Assembly (NCBI GenBank): GCA_017745135.1
Contig: JAGIAB010000005.1
Coordinates: 1 to 27,153 of the forward strand
DNA length: 27,153 bases
Source of the DNA: Flavisolibacter sp.
GTDB taxonomy: Bacteria > Bacteroidota > Bacteroidia > Chitinophagales > Chitinophagaceae
Direction: 5' to 3'
How positions within the stretch are numbered: the first letter of the stretch is position 1; the number at the start of each line of letters is the position of its first letter. Positions 16,893 through 24,591 of the stretch are shown here, piece by piece. The notes under the pieces are model-generated. The model saw only the letters and a list, made by a program, of their open reading frames with translations, was not told where the DNA came from and ran no database searches. The position numbers and the translations under genes were made by a program.

Positions 16893-18560
16893 GTGAAGCT
16901 TATTCCATACCTTTTAATCATTCTTCCGCTATTTTTCCTTAGCGAAGTACGTGGGCAAATAGCTGCTCCCACCGCCCCCTACATTACAATGCGGATCAAG
17001 CCTTCAAGCATATGTGACTATGATGGTAACGGGCTTTATTTTGTTGTGGAGTACTATACAGGTTCCCCGGCTCCGGCTACGCTTCAATGGTATTTGAATG
17101 ATGCTCCTGTTGGCGTAAGCGATCTTACACGCCGCTTCCCCTCGTTAAATGTTGGTGACTCTGTCTATTGCACGATGACCTATGTTGATGATTCCGGCTC
17201 TAAAACGCTAAAAACGGAGACGGTTGTAATGGGATACGAGGAAAATAAACCGCCTGCAGTGATGATTGCATCACTGGATACCTTCATCTGCGGGAGAACC
17301 ACGGCAACATTCAGGGCCTACAATGTAAGTAGCGCTTTGTATCCCAAATACGAATGGTTTGTAAACGGGATAGCAACACCGGAACACCTGCCAACATTTT
17401 CCACAGACAAATTAAAAGATGGGGATAGGGTACAATGCCGGATGTCTGTACTAACCTGCAGTACCGGCAGCACTATACTAACAGCGGAGTCCAACGTCAT
17501 TACCGTAGGAGTCATTAATCCCTCTATTGATGTAATCACCGCTTCCGAAACGATTTGTGCAGCAAACAGGACCTCCTTTACAGCAAAAGCGGATGGTATA
17601 GATCCAAATACTGTGTATACATGGAGGATCAATGGCAATACCGTTGGAACGAACGGCAATTTTTATGTAACCGATGCTTTGAAGGATGGAGATGAAGTGA
17701 GTTGTACTGTATCGGTTCATACAGCTTCATGCAGGTTACAGGTGGGGGACACCGTTAAAATTAAGGTGCTGCAGGAAAAGGCACCCACCCTGGCTGTTAG
17801 TGCATCTGCCGATACTGTTTGTGAAGGGGTGCCGGTAACCTTTACAGCCACCACATTGAATGAAGGCCGTGGGGCTTCTTATCAATGGATGATCAATGGG
17901 GCCAAAACAGGCCGGTCATCGAAAACATTGGTTACAAAGGAGCTGAAGCCGGGAGATTCTGTATGGTTGCTATTAACGACGAAAAGTCCCTGTATTCCCA
18001 ACAACCAGCTTCAATCCAATAGTATTGCTATACAGGTGAAACCGGCACCCGGTGTGGCCATGATCACAAACGATACTTCAGTCATGACTGGCTCCGTAGT
18101 GCAACTTAGGGCAGCTACCACCGGTAATACCGCTATGTTTCGTTGGAAACCGGAAGCCCTGCTAACCTCACCTCAATCATTTACTACATTCAGTAAGCCC
18201 TTAACAACGGGTGAGTACAAATTCCTGTTCGAAGCTACCGGCAGCAATGGATGTATCAGTACAGAAGGAGTTACTATAAAGGTTCTACAAACCCTGTATA
18301 TGCCTAATTCTTTCACGCCGAACGGAGATGGAATTAACGACCTGTTCCGGGTACCCCCGGGATCTGCCTTCCACCTGGAAGAATTCTCCATATTTGACAA
18401 GTGGGGTAATAAAGTTTTTGTAACGGGGGATATTGCAAAAGGCTGGGACGGGAGGTATAAGAATAAAATCCTGCCGGGAACTTATGTGTACTTTATAAGG
18501 GGTAAAGACCTTGATAGGAAAGATGCTGTTGTTAAGGGGACGGTGGCTCTTATTAGGTAG
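16893..18560 (+). CDS. Multi-Ig exported protein with T9SS type B (gliding-motility-associated) C-terminal domain
   Basis: The protein has 555 residues, starting at a GTG (VKLIPYLL...), directly followed by a Sec signal peptide ending at GQIAAP. The body is four or five Ig/PKD-like modules, each with paired cysteines and repeated phrases (YEWFVNG, YTWRINGN, YQWMINGAKTG; LKDGDRVQC, LKDGDEVSC, LKPGDSVWL). The C-terminus is a type B sorting domain: LYMPNSFTPNGDGINDLFRV, FSIFDKWGNKVF, GWDGRYKNKILPGTYVYFI. Such proteins are exported by T9SS and remain on the surface; adhesion is a common but unproven role. No in-frame ATG gives as good a signal peptide. Confidence 0.85.
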   Translation: MKLIPYLLIILPLFFLSEVRGQIAAPTAPYITMRIKPSSICDYDGNGLYFVVEYYTGSPAPATLQWYLNDAPVGVSDLTRRFPSLNVGDSVYCTMTYVDDSGSKTLKTETVVMGYEENKPPAVMIASLDTFICGRTTATFRAYNVSSALYPKYEWFVNGIATPEHLPTFSTDKLKDGDRVQCRMSVLTCSTGSTILTAESNVITVGVINPSIDVITASETICAANRTSFTAKADGIDPNTVYTWRINGNTVGTNGNFYVTDALKDGDEVSCTVSVHTASCRLQVGDTVKIKVLQEKAPTLAVSASADTVCEGVPVTFTATTLNEGRGASYQWMINGAKTGRSSKTLVTKELKPGDSVWLLLTTKSPCIPNNQLQSNSIAIQVKPAPGVAMITNDTSVMTGSVVQLRAATTGNTAMFRWKPEALLTSPQSFTTFSKPLTTGEYKFLFEATGSNGCISTEGVTIKVLQTLYMPNSFTPNGDGINDLFRVPPGSAFHLEEFSIFDKWGNKVFVTGDIAKGWDGRYKNKILPGTYVYFIRGKDLDRKDAVVKGTVALIR

Positions 18561-18581
18561 CAAAATTTTATCACAGAATCT

Positions 18582-18685
18582 ATAGTTGCAAACTACGGGT
18601 AGCATCATTGCGAATAAAGACTAAGGATAGCGGGGAGTTTCGTTTTCCGTAGGTTGCTTACTTATCAAGAATAAGGATAGCAGGA
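18582..18685 (+). repeat. REP-like dispersed repeat, copy C, with a second tail copy
   Basis: The hairpin TAGTT-GCA-AACTA (18583-18595) is followed by CGGGTAGCATCATTGCGAAT and the tail AAAGACTAAGGATAGCGGGG, which shares the 14-mer AAAGACTAAGGATA with copy A. A second, shorter copy of the tail (AATAAGGATAGCAGGAGCC) lies at 18669-18687 after GTAGGTTGCTTACTTATC. This marks the left border of the A+T-rich block that begins with the NACHT gene. Confidence 0.55.
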
Positions 18686-18773
18686 GCCAATCAGAAAGCC
18701 TAAATAAAAATTGATAAATTTAATTCCCATGATTCGCTCAATGAATCAATTTGTTATAATCTAATTGAGACTA

Positions 18774-20831
18774 ATGATAAAAGAAGAATTTGAAAATACC
18801 ACTATTAGTGAAAGCGCAAAATCTTTATTTCAGTTAGCCTGGTCAATTATTTCAAAGCTTGGGAAAAAAGGGGTAGATCGCATTAAGGTTCAAAAAGCAA
18901 TTAGTTCTTATGCTGAAAACTATTTAAAAAGACATGGTCAAGTAAAAGTTCTCGGAATGTCGGAGCCCGTTCCTCTGTTGGACATTTATACTAGTGTTAA
19001 GATAGTATCACCATTATACTTAGTCAAAGAACAAAATATTCAAAACTTAGAAAGCTCTTTTCGGCAAACAAGAGAGCATTTTGGACCCGACAATAGGAAA
19101 AGTGCTGTGGGAATTGCGAACGAAATAAAACAACTGAATATCTTAGGCGCACCTGGTTCCGGAAAATCTACCTTTCTTAAAAGAATTGGTCTTGAGGCTA
19201 TGTTGGAGATCGAGAATAATGACTCAAAAAAAGAGAGGTATATACATGATTGCATTCCAGTATTAATTGAACTAAAAAGATTTAAGAACGAAAAAATCGA
19301 TATTAAAGCTCTTATCCAGAAAGAGTTTGAGATTGCAGGCTTTCCGGAATCTGAGGCATTTGTAAAAAACGCATTAAAGAATGGCAAGCTCTTGATTTTA
19401 CTAGATGGCTTAGATGAAGTCCCTCAAAATATCCTTGCTGAAACTATAGAGCATATCAAGGATTTTACGGACACTTTTGATAAAAACAGGTTTATTACTT
19501 CATGTCGGACAGCTTTTTATAAGACCTATCTGAAAGGCTTTAGCGATTATGAAATAGCAAGTTTTGATGATATACAGATCCAGAAATTCATCAATAATTG
19601 GTTTAGGCTTGAACAAGATAGACTAGCAGGTACTGCAGAACGATTGATTAAACTATTATTTGACAAATCAAATGCCCCCAGTTTAGAAATTGCTAGAACA
19701 CCACTTCTGTTAGCATTCTTATGTCTAACATTTGACGAAAGCCAAAGATTCCCTTCTAATAGAAGCAGCTTGTATAGAAGAGCTTTATTAATTCTTGTGG
19801 AAAAATGGGCCGCCGAAAAACGGATTCATAATGATGACATTTACCAAGACCTTACGTCGGAAATTGAAATAGAAATGTTATCAGAGATGGCTGCAAAGTT
19901 CTTTCTTGAGGATAAAAGATTTTTCTTTCAAACTGAAGTCAAACAAAGTATAAAAACATTTTTAGAAAGCTCTTTAAATGTTAGGGCTACCCAAATATCT
20001 AAAATCCTTGAAGCAATCGAAATTCAACAAGGTATACTAGTTCAGAGGGCACCAGAAATTTATTCTTTTTCCCATCTTACGATTCAGGAATATTTAACTG
20101 CGCATTATTACAACTCTCCAACGAAAGTCACGAAATTAATAGAAGAACACTTGTTTGATCAAACTTGGAGAGAAGTTTTCTTGCTATTGGCAGGGATGTC
20201 CAATGCTGATGACTTGATGGTATTAATGGTTGAGTTTTTGAAAGACTTTGCCAAGAAAAATATTATCATCAAAGAATGCATTGATTGGATAGAGTCCATT
20301 TTGCCGGTTTCGGGACGGATAGAAATTGATGCCTCAAGAAGGATATTTTTAGTAAGCCTAATTCTTAGATTTAAAAGATATGACAACCATGGCTATGGTA
20401 GCGCCATAAGACTTGAATCTTATGCGATTGAGTTAATAGATTTAGTCAACCGCACTTTCTTTAATTCAGTTAAAATGAAGGGCAACATCAATAAAGAGCA
20501 AGCCATACAACTTCTACATTTTCTTACGACGTGGGATCTTAAAATTGAAGACATCGACAGTTATATAAAAGAGATTAGATCGATTGTTTTAGACACACCA
20601 CAACATAAAATGCTTCATGGTTCAAGATCAAAATATCATAAAAAAATCTTAGGGCCTTTTTATTCTGCAATAAAAGTTCCAAATGATTTGGGTTTTCGCA
20701 AACGTAACAACTATGAACCGCTGTTGAAGTATTTGGAAGCTTACTGTTTGGTAATTTACTGTAAGGACTCCGCACTAAGAGTGTCTAAAGGTATTTGGAA
20801 TAGAACTATTGAAAGCATTTTGTCTTACTAG
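18774..20831 (+). CDS. Bacterial NACHT-domain (NLR-like) STAND NTPase
   Basis: The protein has 685 residues from the ATG at 18774 (a TTG 9 bp upstream is less likely). The N-terminal ~90 residues are helical and end in HGQVKVLGMSEPVPLLDIYT, a segment I associate with bacterial NACHT (bNACHT) proteins. The NTPase core follows: Walker A GAPGSGKST at residues 125-133, and Walker B LLILLDGLDEVP with Asp211, Asp214 and Glu215. The sensor-like FITSCRTAFY comes next, and the winged-helix signature FSHLTIQEYLTAHYY lies at ~432-446. The remaining ~240 residues are helical. The end (YLEAYCLVIYCKDSALRVSKGIWNRTIESIL) resembles, from memory, the short C-terminal helical domains of bNACHT proteins. Members of this group have shown anti-phage activity; no separate enzymatic effector domain is visible here. 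It is convergent with the PIN-GNAT operon, 7 bp apart. Confidence 0.85.
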   Translation: MIKEEFENTTISESAKSLFQLAWSIISKLGKKGVDRIKVQKAISSYAENYLKRHGQVKVLGMSEPVPLLDIYTSVKIVSPLYLVKEQNIQNLESSFRQTREHFGPDNRKSAVGIANEIKQLNILGAPGSGKSTFLKRIGLEAMLEIENNDSKKERYIHDCIPVLIELKRFKNEKIDIKALIQKEFEIAGFPESEAFVKNALKNGKLLILLDGLDEVPQNILAETIEHIKDFTDTFDKNRFITSCRTAFYKTYLKGFSDYEIASFDDIQIQKFINNWFRLEQDRLAGTAERLIKLLFDKSNAPSLEIARTPLLLAFLCLTFDESQRFPSNRSSLYRRALLILVEKWAAEKRIHNDDIYQDLTSEIEIEMLSEMAAKFFLEDKRFFFQTEVKQSIKTFLESSLNVRATQISKILEAIEIQQGILVQRAPEIYSFSHLTIQEYLTAHYYNSPTKVTKLIEEHLFDQTWREVFLLLAGMSNADDLMVLMVEFLKDFAKKNIIIKECIDWIESILPVSGRIEIDASRRIFLVSLILRFKRYDNHGYGSAIRLESYAIELIDLVNRTFFNSVKMKGNINKEQAIQLLHFLTTWDLKIEDIDSYIKEIRSIVLDTPQHKMLHGSRSKYHKKILGPFYSAIKVPNDLGFRKRNNYEPLLKYLEAYCLVIYCKDSALRVSKGIWNRTIESILSY

Positions 20832-20838
20832 GATAAGA

Positions 20839-21210
20839 CTACTCTAAATACGAAAAGGACTGAGGAGGGTTGATGTTGTATTTCTCTTTAATGCAGACGG
20901 GGTTTTTATATTTTCTAGGTTTTTTAATCTTTATTGCATATCCCATTTGTTTTTCATTGAAATATCGGTAAAAATATTCTTCGGGTATACCGGCGTGTTC
21001 TTTTGTTTTTTTCCAAAGACTTTGAAGTTTATCATTTATTATTTCTTCTATCTCAAACTCTCCAATTATTTTCTGCGTTGGAGAAGAAGCGTAAACAATT
21101 ATCTTATTAACTTTTTTGTTTTTGAATATCGAGCGGCGAAATTCAAACTTTTTTTCTCCGCTAAAAATTTTTACAGCAAACTCAGGCTTAATGGATAATA
21201 AAACTCTCAT
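20839..21210 (-). CDS. Small ASCH/PUA-like protein
   Basis: The protein has 123 residues. The opening MRVLLSIKPEFAVKIFSGEKKFEFRR is the classic start of ASCH-domain proteins (PUA-like beta-barrel, predicted RNA- or modified-nucleotide-binding), where the K/R-x-E-x-R stretch lines the binding cleft. A strand with VNKIIVYASSPTQKIIGEFEIEEI follows, then a helical insert (LQSLWKKTKEHAGIPEEYFYRYF) and YAIKIKKPRKY, ending in INPPQSFSYLE. It overlaps the 3' end of the PIN-GNAT gene by 23 bp, so it is the last gene of that operon and probably translationally coupled. It may act as a partner, specificity factor or antitoxin-like element for the PIN protein; this is inference. Confidence 0.75.
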   Translation of the reverse strand: MRVLLSIKPEFAVKIFSGEKKFEFRRSIFKNKKVNKIIVYASSPTQKIIGEFEIEEIINDKLQSLWKKTKEHAGIPEEYFYRYFNEKQMGYAIKIKKPRKYKNPVCIKEKYNINPPQSFSYLE

Positions 21211-22696
21211 CTGTTTCTGTCAGCTTTAAGATAGTTTCGAATTTTTCCAAAGATATTTGTTTAAATCCTCTTGGCACATCATCTATTCCAGATATCACAT
21301 TGTTATCAATCAGTGTCTTTAGGTTAGCTCTTTTAGGAAATGAATAGGTATATAACATAGAAACAATAAACTGTCTATTCTTTGAGTTGTATCGCCATTG
21401 ACTTCTCAAGTTCTCTTCCGAATAAACACTTCTCTTAAGGCAAGCCCTAACAAAATCGTCTTCATCTTTAAATCTCAGAACAATATCCTCAGCTATGCAA
21501 ATTGTGCTTACTACTCCTTTATAAATACCGCCAGTTCTATAAAACACTAAAATATCTCCGCGTTTAATGTTCCTTTCAAGTGATCGGGAAACATATACTT
21601 TCCTAATCGCATTTCGATATGGTTCATTGTCTTCGAAATTTAAAGGTGATTCCGTTCGTAAAATCGAATCTGGAAATAACTCTGTATGATACTCAGGATA
21701 AATCGGAACTAGAAAAACCCTTGACTTCTTGCTAATAAAAGGAAAGGTTAATTTAGGATTGTTAGTATTAAAAATTTTATTGAAATCTCTAACATATACT
21801 AGCTCTCCGGTATTTTTTACACCCCATCTATAAAATCCCCAATCTTCAAGAAGTTCAATTAGTCTTTTCTGCTCATCTCTTTTATCAAAAATAGTTACAT
21901 AGATTTCATCTACTTTTAATGCTAAGGCGTTATCGAATACGATTTTTAAAAACCTTTCGCCTAACCTCATCCCGTTGCTAACTACTTTAAATGTGCCAAT
22001 CTTTAATCTTCTTTTTGGTTTGAATATCGGTTCTATGTCGGAGTAAACTTCATCTTTTTCTTCTCGTTTGAGGAAAAGAAAAGATAGGATTAAATTGTTC
22101 AGTTTATTTATTGTAACATATGTCTTTTCATTAGCCTTCTTTCGGAACCACTTTTCAAATCCGGGATAGTCTTCTTTAAAGGAATCAAAAAAAGGATCGT
22201 CCAAATTAACATCAGCAAATAACCGTTGGCGAACACTCAAGACTTTATAGTCTATCAAGTCGGGATTTTCAGAAGCGATTTTTTCAAGGAATGAGTTAAT
22301 CGTATATACCGCATTTGAAAGACCTAACTGGCTTGCTTTATTATGAATCTGTTTGTCTTCAGAAATTAGAATATCTACCCGTTCAAGATATAATTCATTT
22401 AAAAGCGCCGTATCTATTTTATCATTATCATTTTTATCAGTCGAACTAATTTTAACTAAATCCGGAGACAAAGGAGCTATTGATGGCAAAAGTTCATAGC
22501 TGTTCATTTTTATGTCAAAAGTTTTGACTGTCTGTTTATTGGGATTCTTTTTTATCTCTTGAACAGTAAGCGGATGAATACATTTGCTATATTTTACCTT
22601 ATCTAACCATTTAAACAATATTCCAATGTCCTGGTTTATTGCCGAGCTACCTGATTCACGATGAATAATAATATTTGTATCAAGTAAGGCTTTCAT
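21188..22696 (-). CDS. PIN - GNAT - PUA-like fusion protein
   Basis: A 502-residue three-domain protein. Residues 1-140 are a PIN-type RNase: MKALLDTNIIIHRES with Asp6, VQEIKKNP with Glu47, DKIDTALL with Asp95, and LISEDKQIHNKA with Asp114 make a complete acidic tetrad, so nuclease activity is expected. Residues ~150-305 look like a GNAT acetyltransferase fold, with the pyrophosphate-binding-like NGMRLGERFLKIVFDNAL, the strand DEIYVTIF, and LIELLEDWGFYRWG. Residues ~360-502 are PUA/EVE/ASCH-like (IKRGDILVFYRTGGIYKGVVSTICIAED). It starts within the last codons of the upstream membrane-protein gene (ATGA overlap) and overlaps the ASCH gene downstream. An RNA- or tRNA-targeting toxin or defence effector is the best guess. 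The GNAT part may be only structural. Confidence 0.75.
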   Translation of the reverse strand: MKALLDTNIIIHRESGSSAINQDIGILFKWLDKVKYSKCIHPLTVQEIKKNPNKQTVKTFDIKMNSYELLPSIAPLSPDLVKISSTDKNDNDKIDTALLNELYLERVDILISEDKQIHNKASQLGLSNAVYTINSFLEKIASENPDLIDYKVLSVRQRLFADVNLDDPFFDSFKEDYPGFEKWFRKKANEKTYVTINKLNNLILSFLFLKREEKDEVYSDIEPIFKPKRRLKIGTFKVVSNGMRLGERFLKIVFDNALALKVDEIYVTIFDKRDEQKRLIELLEDWGFYRWGVKNTGELVYVRDFNKIFNTNNPKLTFPFISKKSRVFLVPIYPEYHTELFPDSILRTESPLNFEDNEPYRNAIRKVYVSRSLERNIKRGDILVFYRTGGIYKGVVSTICIAEDIVLRFKDEDDFVRACLKRSVYSEENLRSQWRYNSKNRQFIVSMLYTYSFPKRANLKTLIDNNVISGIDDVPRGFKQISLEKFETILKLTETDESFIIH

Positions 22697-23754
22697 CTAT
22701 TCTTTTTTTTCTTTAATACTATTCTTGTTTGCAGCCTATATAAAGCTGAAATAATTGTCGGCCAGACAAAATATACTATGAGTGCTAAGCCAATCGAAAT
22801 CGCTACGTAAACTTCAATTGGAAGATTTTGCCAGAAAACTTTTGAAATGATATTGTTACTATTTTCATTTCGGTAATTTGGAAGAAATAGAAGTATTCCA
22901 CTTATCAAATTTATCAGTATAGCAAGTGCAAACTGTCCAGCCCCAATACGTTCCTTTGTGAAAATGGTAAAAAATGCAAAACTTTTGGGATACTCTTTCT
23001 TGTTAAAAACGACCATAAGTTGGTCTTTTTGAACTCTCCCGTCTTCAAGGTATCTGTTAAATGCGTCGTACTCAAGTGTTCTTACATTCCTTAATGAAGT
23101 AGAATCAAAAAAAGCTAGATCGTAACTGTTTGGAACTATATTAAAGCAGAAACAGTTTTTAATTGTGCATAATTGTTTATTCTGCAATTCAGTGAACAAA
23201 TTATCTGGAAGATTTCTAAGTTCATTTATTTTTAAATCATAAATGATAGTTGATCTTCCAACCCCCTTCTTTCTTATGGAAAAGGAATTTGTTTTAGCAG
23301 TTATTGAAAAGCGGAAATAGATGTTAGCATTCTGCCCGTCCTTCCTGTATGCTGACAAATCAAGGCTTGCCTTAATATTCTTTTTGTCGTGGTTTGGTTC
23401 TAAAAGAACAGGCAGAATACATAGCGGTTCTCTGTCTCTAAATTGATGCAGAATACCAAGTACTCCTCTTCCTCCATCAAAAGAATGAGTGTTCACCACT
23501 GAATCATTAAAAATGAATTTCGAGTTGGCTGTATCTTTCAGTCTGGGAAAAAGATCAGTGGTTTCACTTTGGCTTTTTAACCATGGAATATGAATTTCTG
23601 CTTCAATAGATGAAACTCCATTTGGCAAAGTTTCAGCTGAAATTTCGCAACCAACTTCCATTAGAGCGCTTCCATTTTTGAATTCCCAACTGCACAAATG
23701 AAAACGCTCTATTTCCAAATTTTGGTTGGAATAGATGAAATAACAATTGTCCAT
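22693..23754 (-). CDS. Unknown membrane protein with large soluble N-terminal domain and two C-terminal TM helices
   Basis: The protein has 353 residues and no signal peptide. Residues 1-~265 are a soluble, strand-rich domain that I do not recognise (VSSIEAEIHIPWLK, HSFDGGRGVLGILHQF, NIYFRFSITAKTNSFSI; several Cys, including LCTIKNCFCF at ~195-204). Two strong hydrophobic segments follow at ~270-293 (GAGQFALAILINLISGILLFLP) and ~313-336 (IEVYVAISIGLALIVYFVWP), and the end is highly basic (RIVLKKKKNR). The large domain should therefore be cytosolic, with a two-pass anchor. It is the first gene of the operon with the PIN-GNAT and ASCH genes (4-bp ATGA overlap). Two-TM anchors with cytosolic sensor domains are common in membrane-acting defence systems; the role here is unknown. 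Confidence 0.7.
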   Translation of the reverse strand: MDNCYFIYSNQNLEIERFHLCSWEFKNGSALMEVGCEISAETLPNGVSSIEAEIHIPWLKSQSETTDLFPRLKDTANSKFIFNDSVVNTHSFDGGRGVLGILHQFRDREPLCILPVLLEPNHDKKNIKASLDLSAYRKDGQNANIYFRFSITAKTNSFSIRKKGVGRSTIIYDLKINELRNLPDNLFTELQNKQLCTIKNCFCFNIVPNSYDLAFFDSTSLRNVRTLEYDAFNRYLEDGRVQKDQLMVVFNKKEYPKSFAFFTIFTKERIGAGQFALAILINLISGILLFLPNYRNENSNNIISKVFWQNLPIEVYVAISIGLALIVYFVWPTIISALYRLQTRIVLKKKKNR

Positions 23755-23903
23755 TTTGAAGAGTTAGTTTTGGAAAGCAAGCATATGATATTGCATAAAT
23801 ACAAAACTTGTATAATTAAAGCAATAGTTTCTTATGCTATTATTTTAAACACTGTTGGCCAATACTACTCCTTGTTATCCAGTAGTTCGTTAGCTCACTG
23901 CCA

Positions 23904-23935
23904 ATTAAATAAAAAAGCCGCCCTTCGGCAGCTTT
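23904..23935 (-). terminator. Rho-independent terminator of the XRE gene
   Basis: Read on the minus strand, AAAGCTGCC-GAAG-GGCGGCTTT (9 bp, one mismatch) is followed by a run TTTTTTATTTAATT. It lies 24 bp past the XRE stop codon and upstream of the operon that starts at 23754, so that operon probably has its own promoter in 23755-23903, although I could not locate one. Confidence 0.8.
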
Positions 23936-23958
23936 CGCACAAAATTTAGCCTATGAAA

Positions 23959-24375
23959 CTATTTTCTTTCATTCAATAGTCGCTCAAGCAAAGCAATCTT
24001 TTCTCTCTCACTCTTTAATAGTGCTTCATACAACTTCTTGTTCTCCTCCATCGCCTCCATATATTTATCAAGTGGGTTGAACGTACATTGAAAGTTAACC
24101 GCAGACGATTGGTCCTTTCCATAATTATTTGAAGCTATTATCTGTACTGCTGCCTGTTCATCAAAATTCTTTATTGCATCAACCGGTACTTTCAACACAT
24201 CGGCAATTTTTTCAAGCATCTCCTTATCCAACGCTTCTTTTTGTTCCAGTGCAGATACAGCTTGTTGTGTGATACCTAAATCCATAGCCAGTGCTTCCTG
24301 CTTTACACCAAGCATCTCTCTGATTCTCTTTACATTTCTTCCTTCATGTACCATGGCAGTATCTTCTCTTTGCAT
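23959..24375 (-). CDS. XRE family helix-turn-helix regulator with coiled-coil tail
   Basis: The protein has 138 residues from the ATG giving MQREDTAMVHEG; MVHEGRN at 24354 is an alternative start. The upstream part of the open frame (rich in Tyr/Phe/Leu) overlaps a probable operator and is unlikely to be coding. The HTH (residues ~10-65) has the lambda Cro/C1 pattern: RNVKRIREMLGVKQEALAMDLGITQQAVSALEQKEALDKEMLEKIADVLKVP. A Gln/Asn-rich strand (VQIIASNNYGKDQSSAVNFQC) and a predicted coiled coil (YMEAMEENKKLYEALLKSEREKIALLERLL) follow, the latter probably for dimerisation. It is divergent from the four-repeat HNH-like gene (216 bp) and may regulate it, itself, or the neighbouring operon. Similar proteins are common and often stand-alone in Bacteroidota. 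Confidence 0.82.
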   Translation of the reverse strand: MQREDTAMVHEGRNVKRIREMLGVKQEALAMDLGITQQAVSALEQKEALDKEMLEKIADVLKVPVDAIKNFDEQAAVQIIASNNYGKDQSSAVNFQCTFNPLDKYMEAMEENKKLYEALLKSEREKIALLERLLNERK

Positions 24376-24400
24376 GTAGTATAATTTATGGAAATAAAAA

Positions 24401-24431
24401 TAGTATAAAACAAGCATTCGCTTGTATAGTA
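24401..24431. promoter_or_regulatory. Palindromic operator-like site upstream of the XRE gene
   Basis: ACAAGC-ATTC-GCTTGT (24410-24425) is a perfect 6-bp dyad with a 4-base centre, flanked by TAGTATA at 24401 and TATAGTA at 24425; a further TAGTATA lies at 24377. It sits 35-50 bp upstream of the XRE start, where an autoregulated XRE repressor would bind. Confidence 0.45.
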
Positions 24432-24502
24432 CAAACATGGTTTCTTGCATAGTTTTTCACTGTTTAATTTCTTAGCAGCAGGTTCTCAAGCCACAGTAAT
24501 GA

Positions 24503-24531
24503 AAAGCGGGCAGGTAATAACCTCCCGCTTT
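24503..24531. other. Strong bulged hairpin in the XRE / HNH-like divergent region
   Basis: AAAGCGGG-C-AGGT pairs with ACCT-CCCGCTTT around the loop AATA: 12 pairs with a single bulged C. It is 60 bp upstream of the four-repeat gene's ATG. No U-run follows on the plus strand, so it is not an obvious terminator for the flanking genes. It could be a 5'-UTR structure, a recognition site or a relic of an insertion. Confidence 0.5.
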
Positions 24532-24591
24532 ACCTAAACAGTTACCCAAACATAATGGGCACTGAACACTTCAATCAATTAACCCTTGCTT

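Noticed and set aside
18755..18773. TATAAT at 18755-18760 as the NACHT promoter
   Set aside because: It lies only 14 bp before the ATG and is a sigma70-type box, whereas Bacteroidota use TAnnTTTG; in A+T-rich sequence it is easily found by chance.
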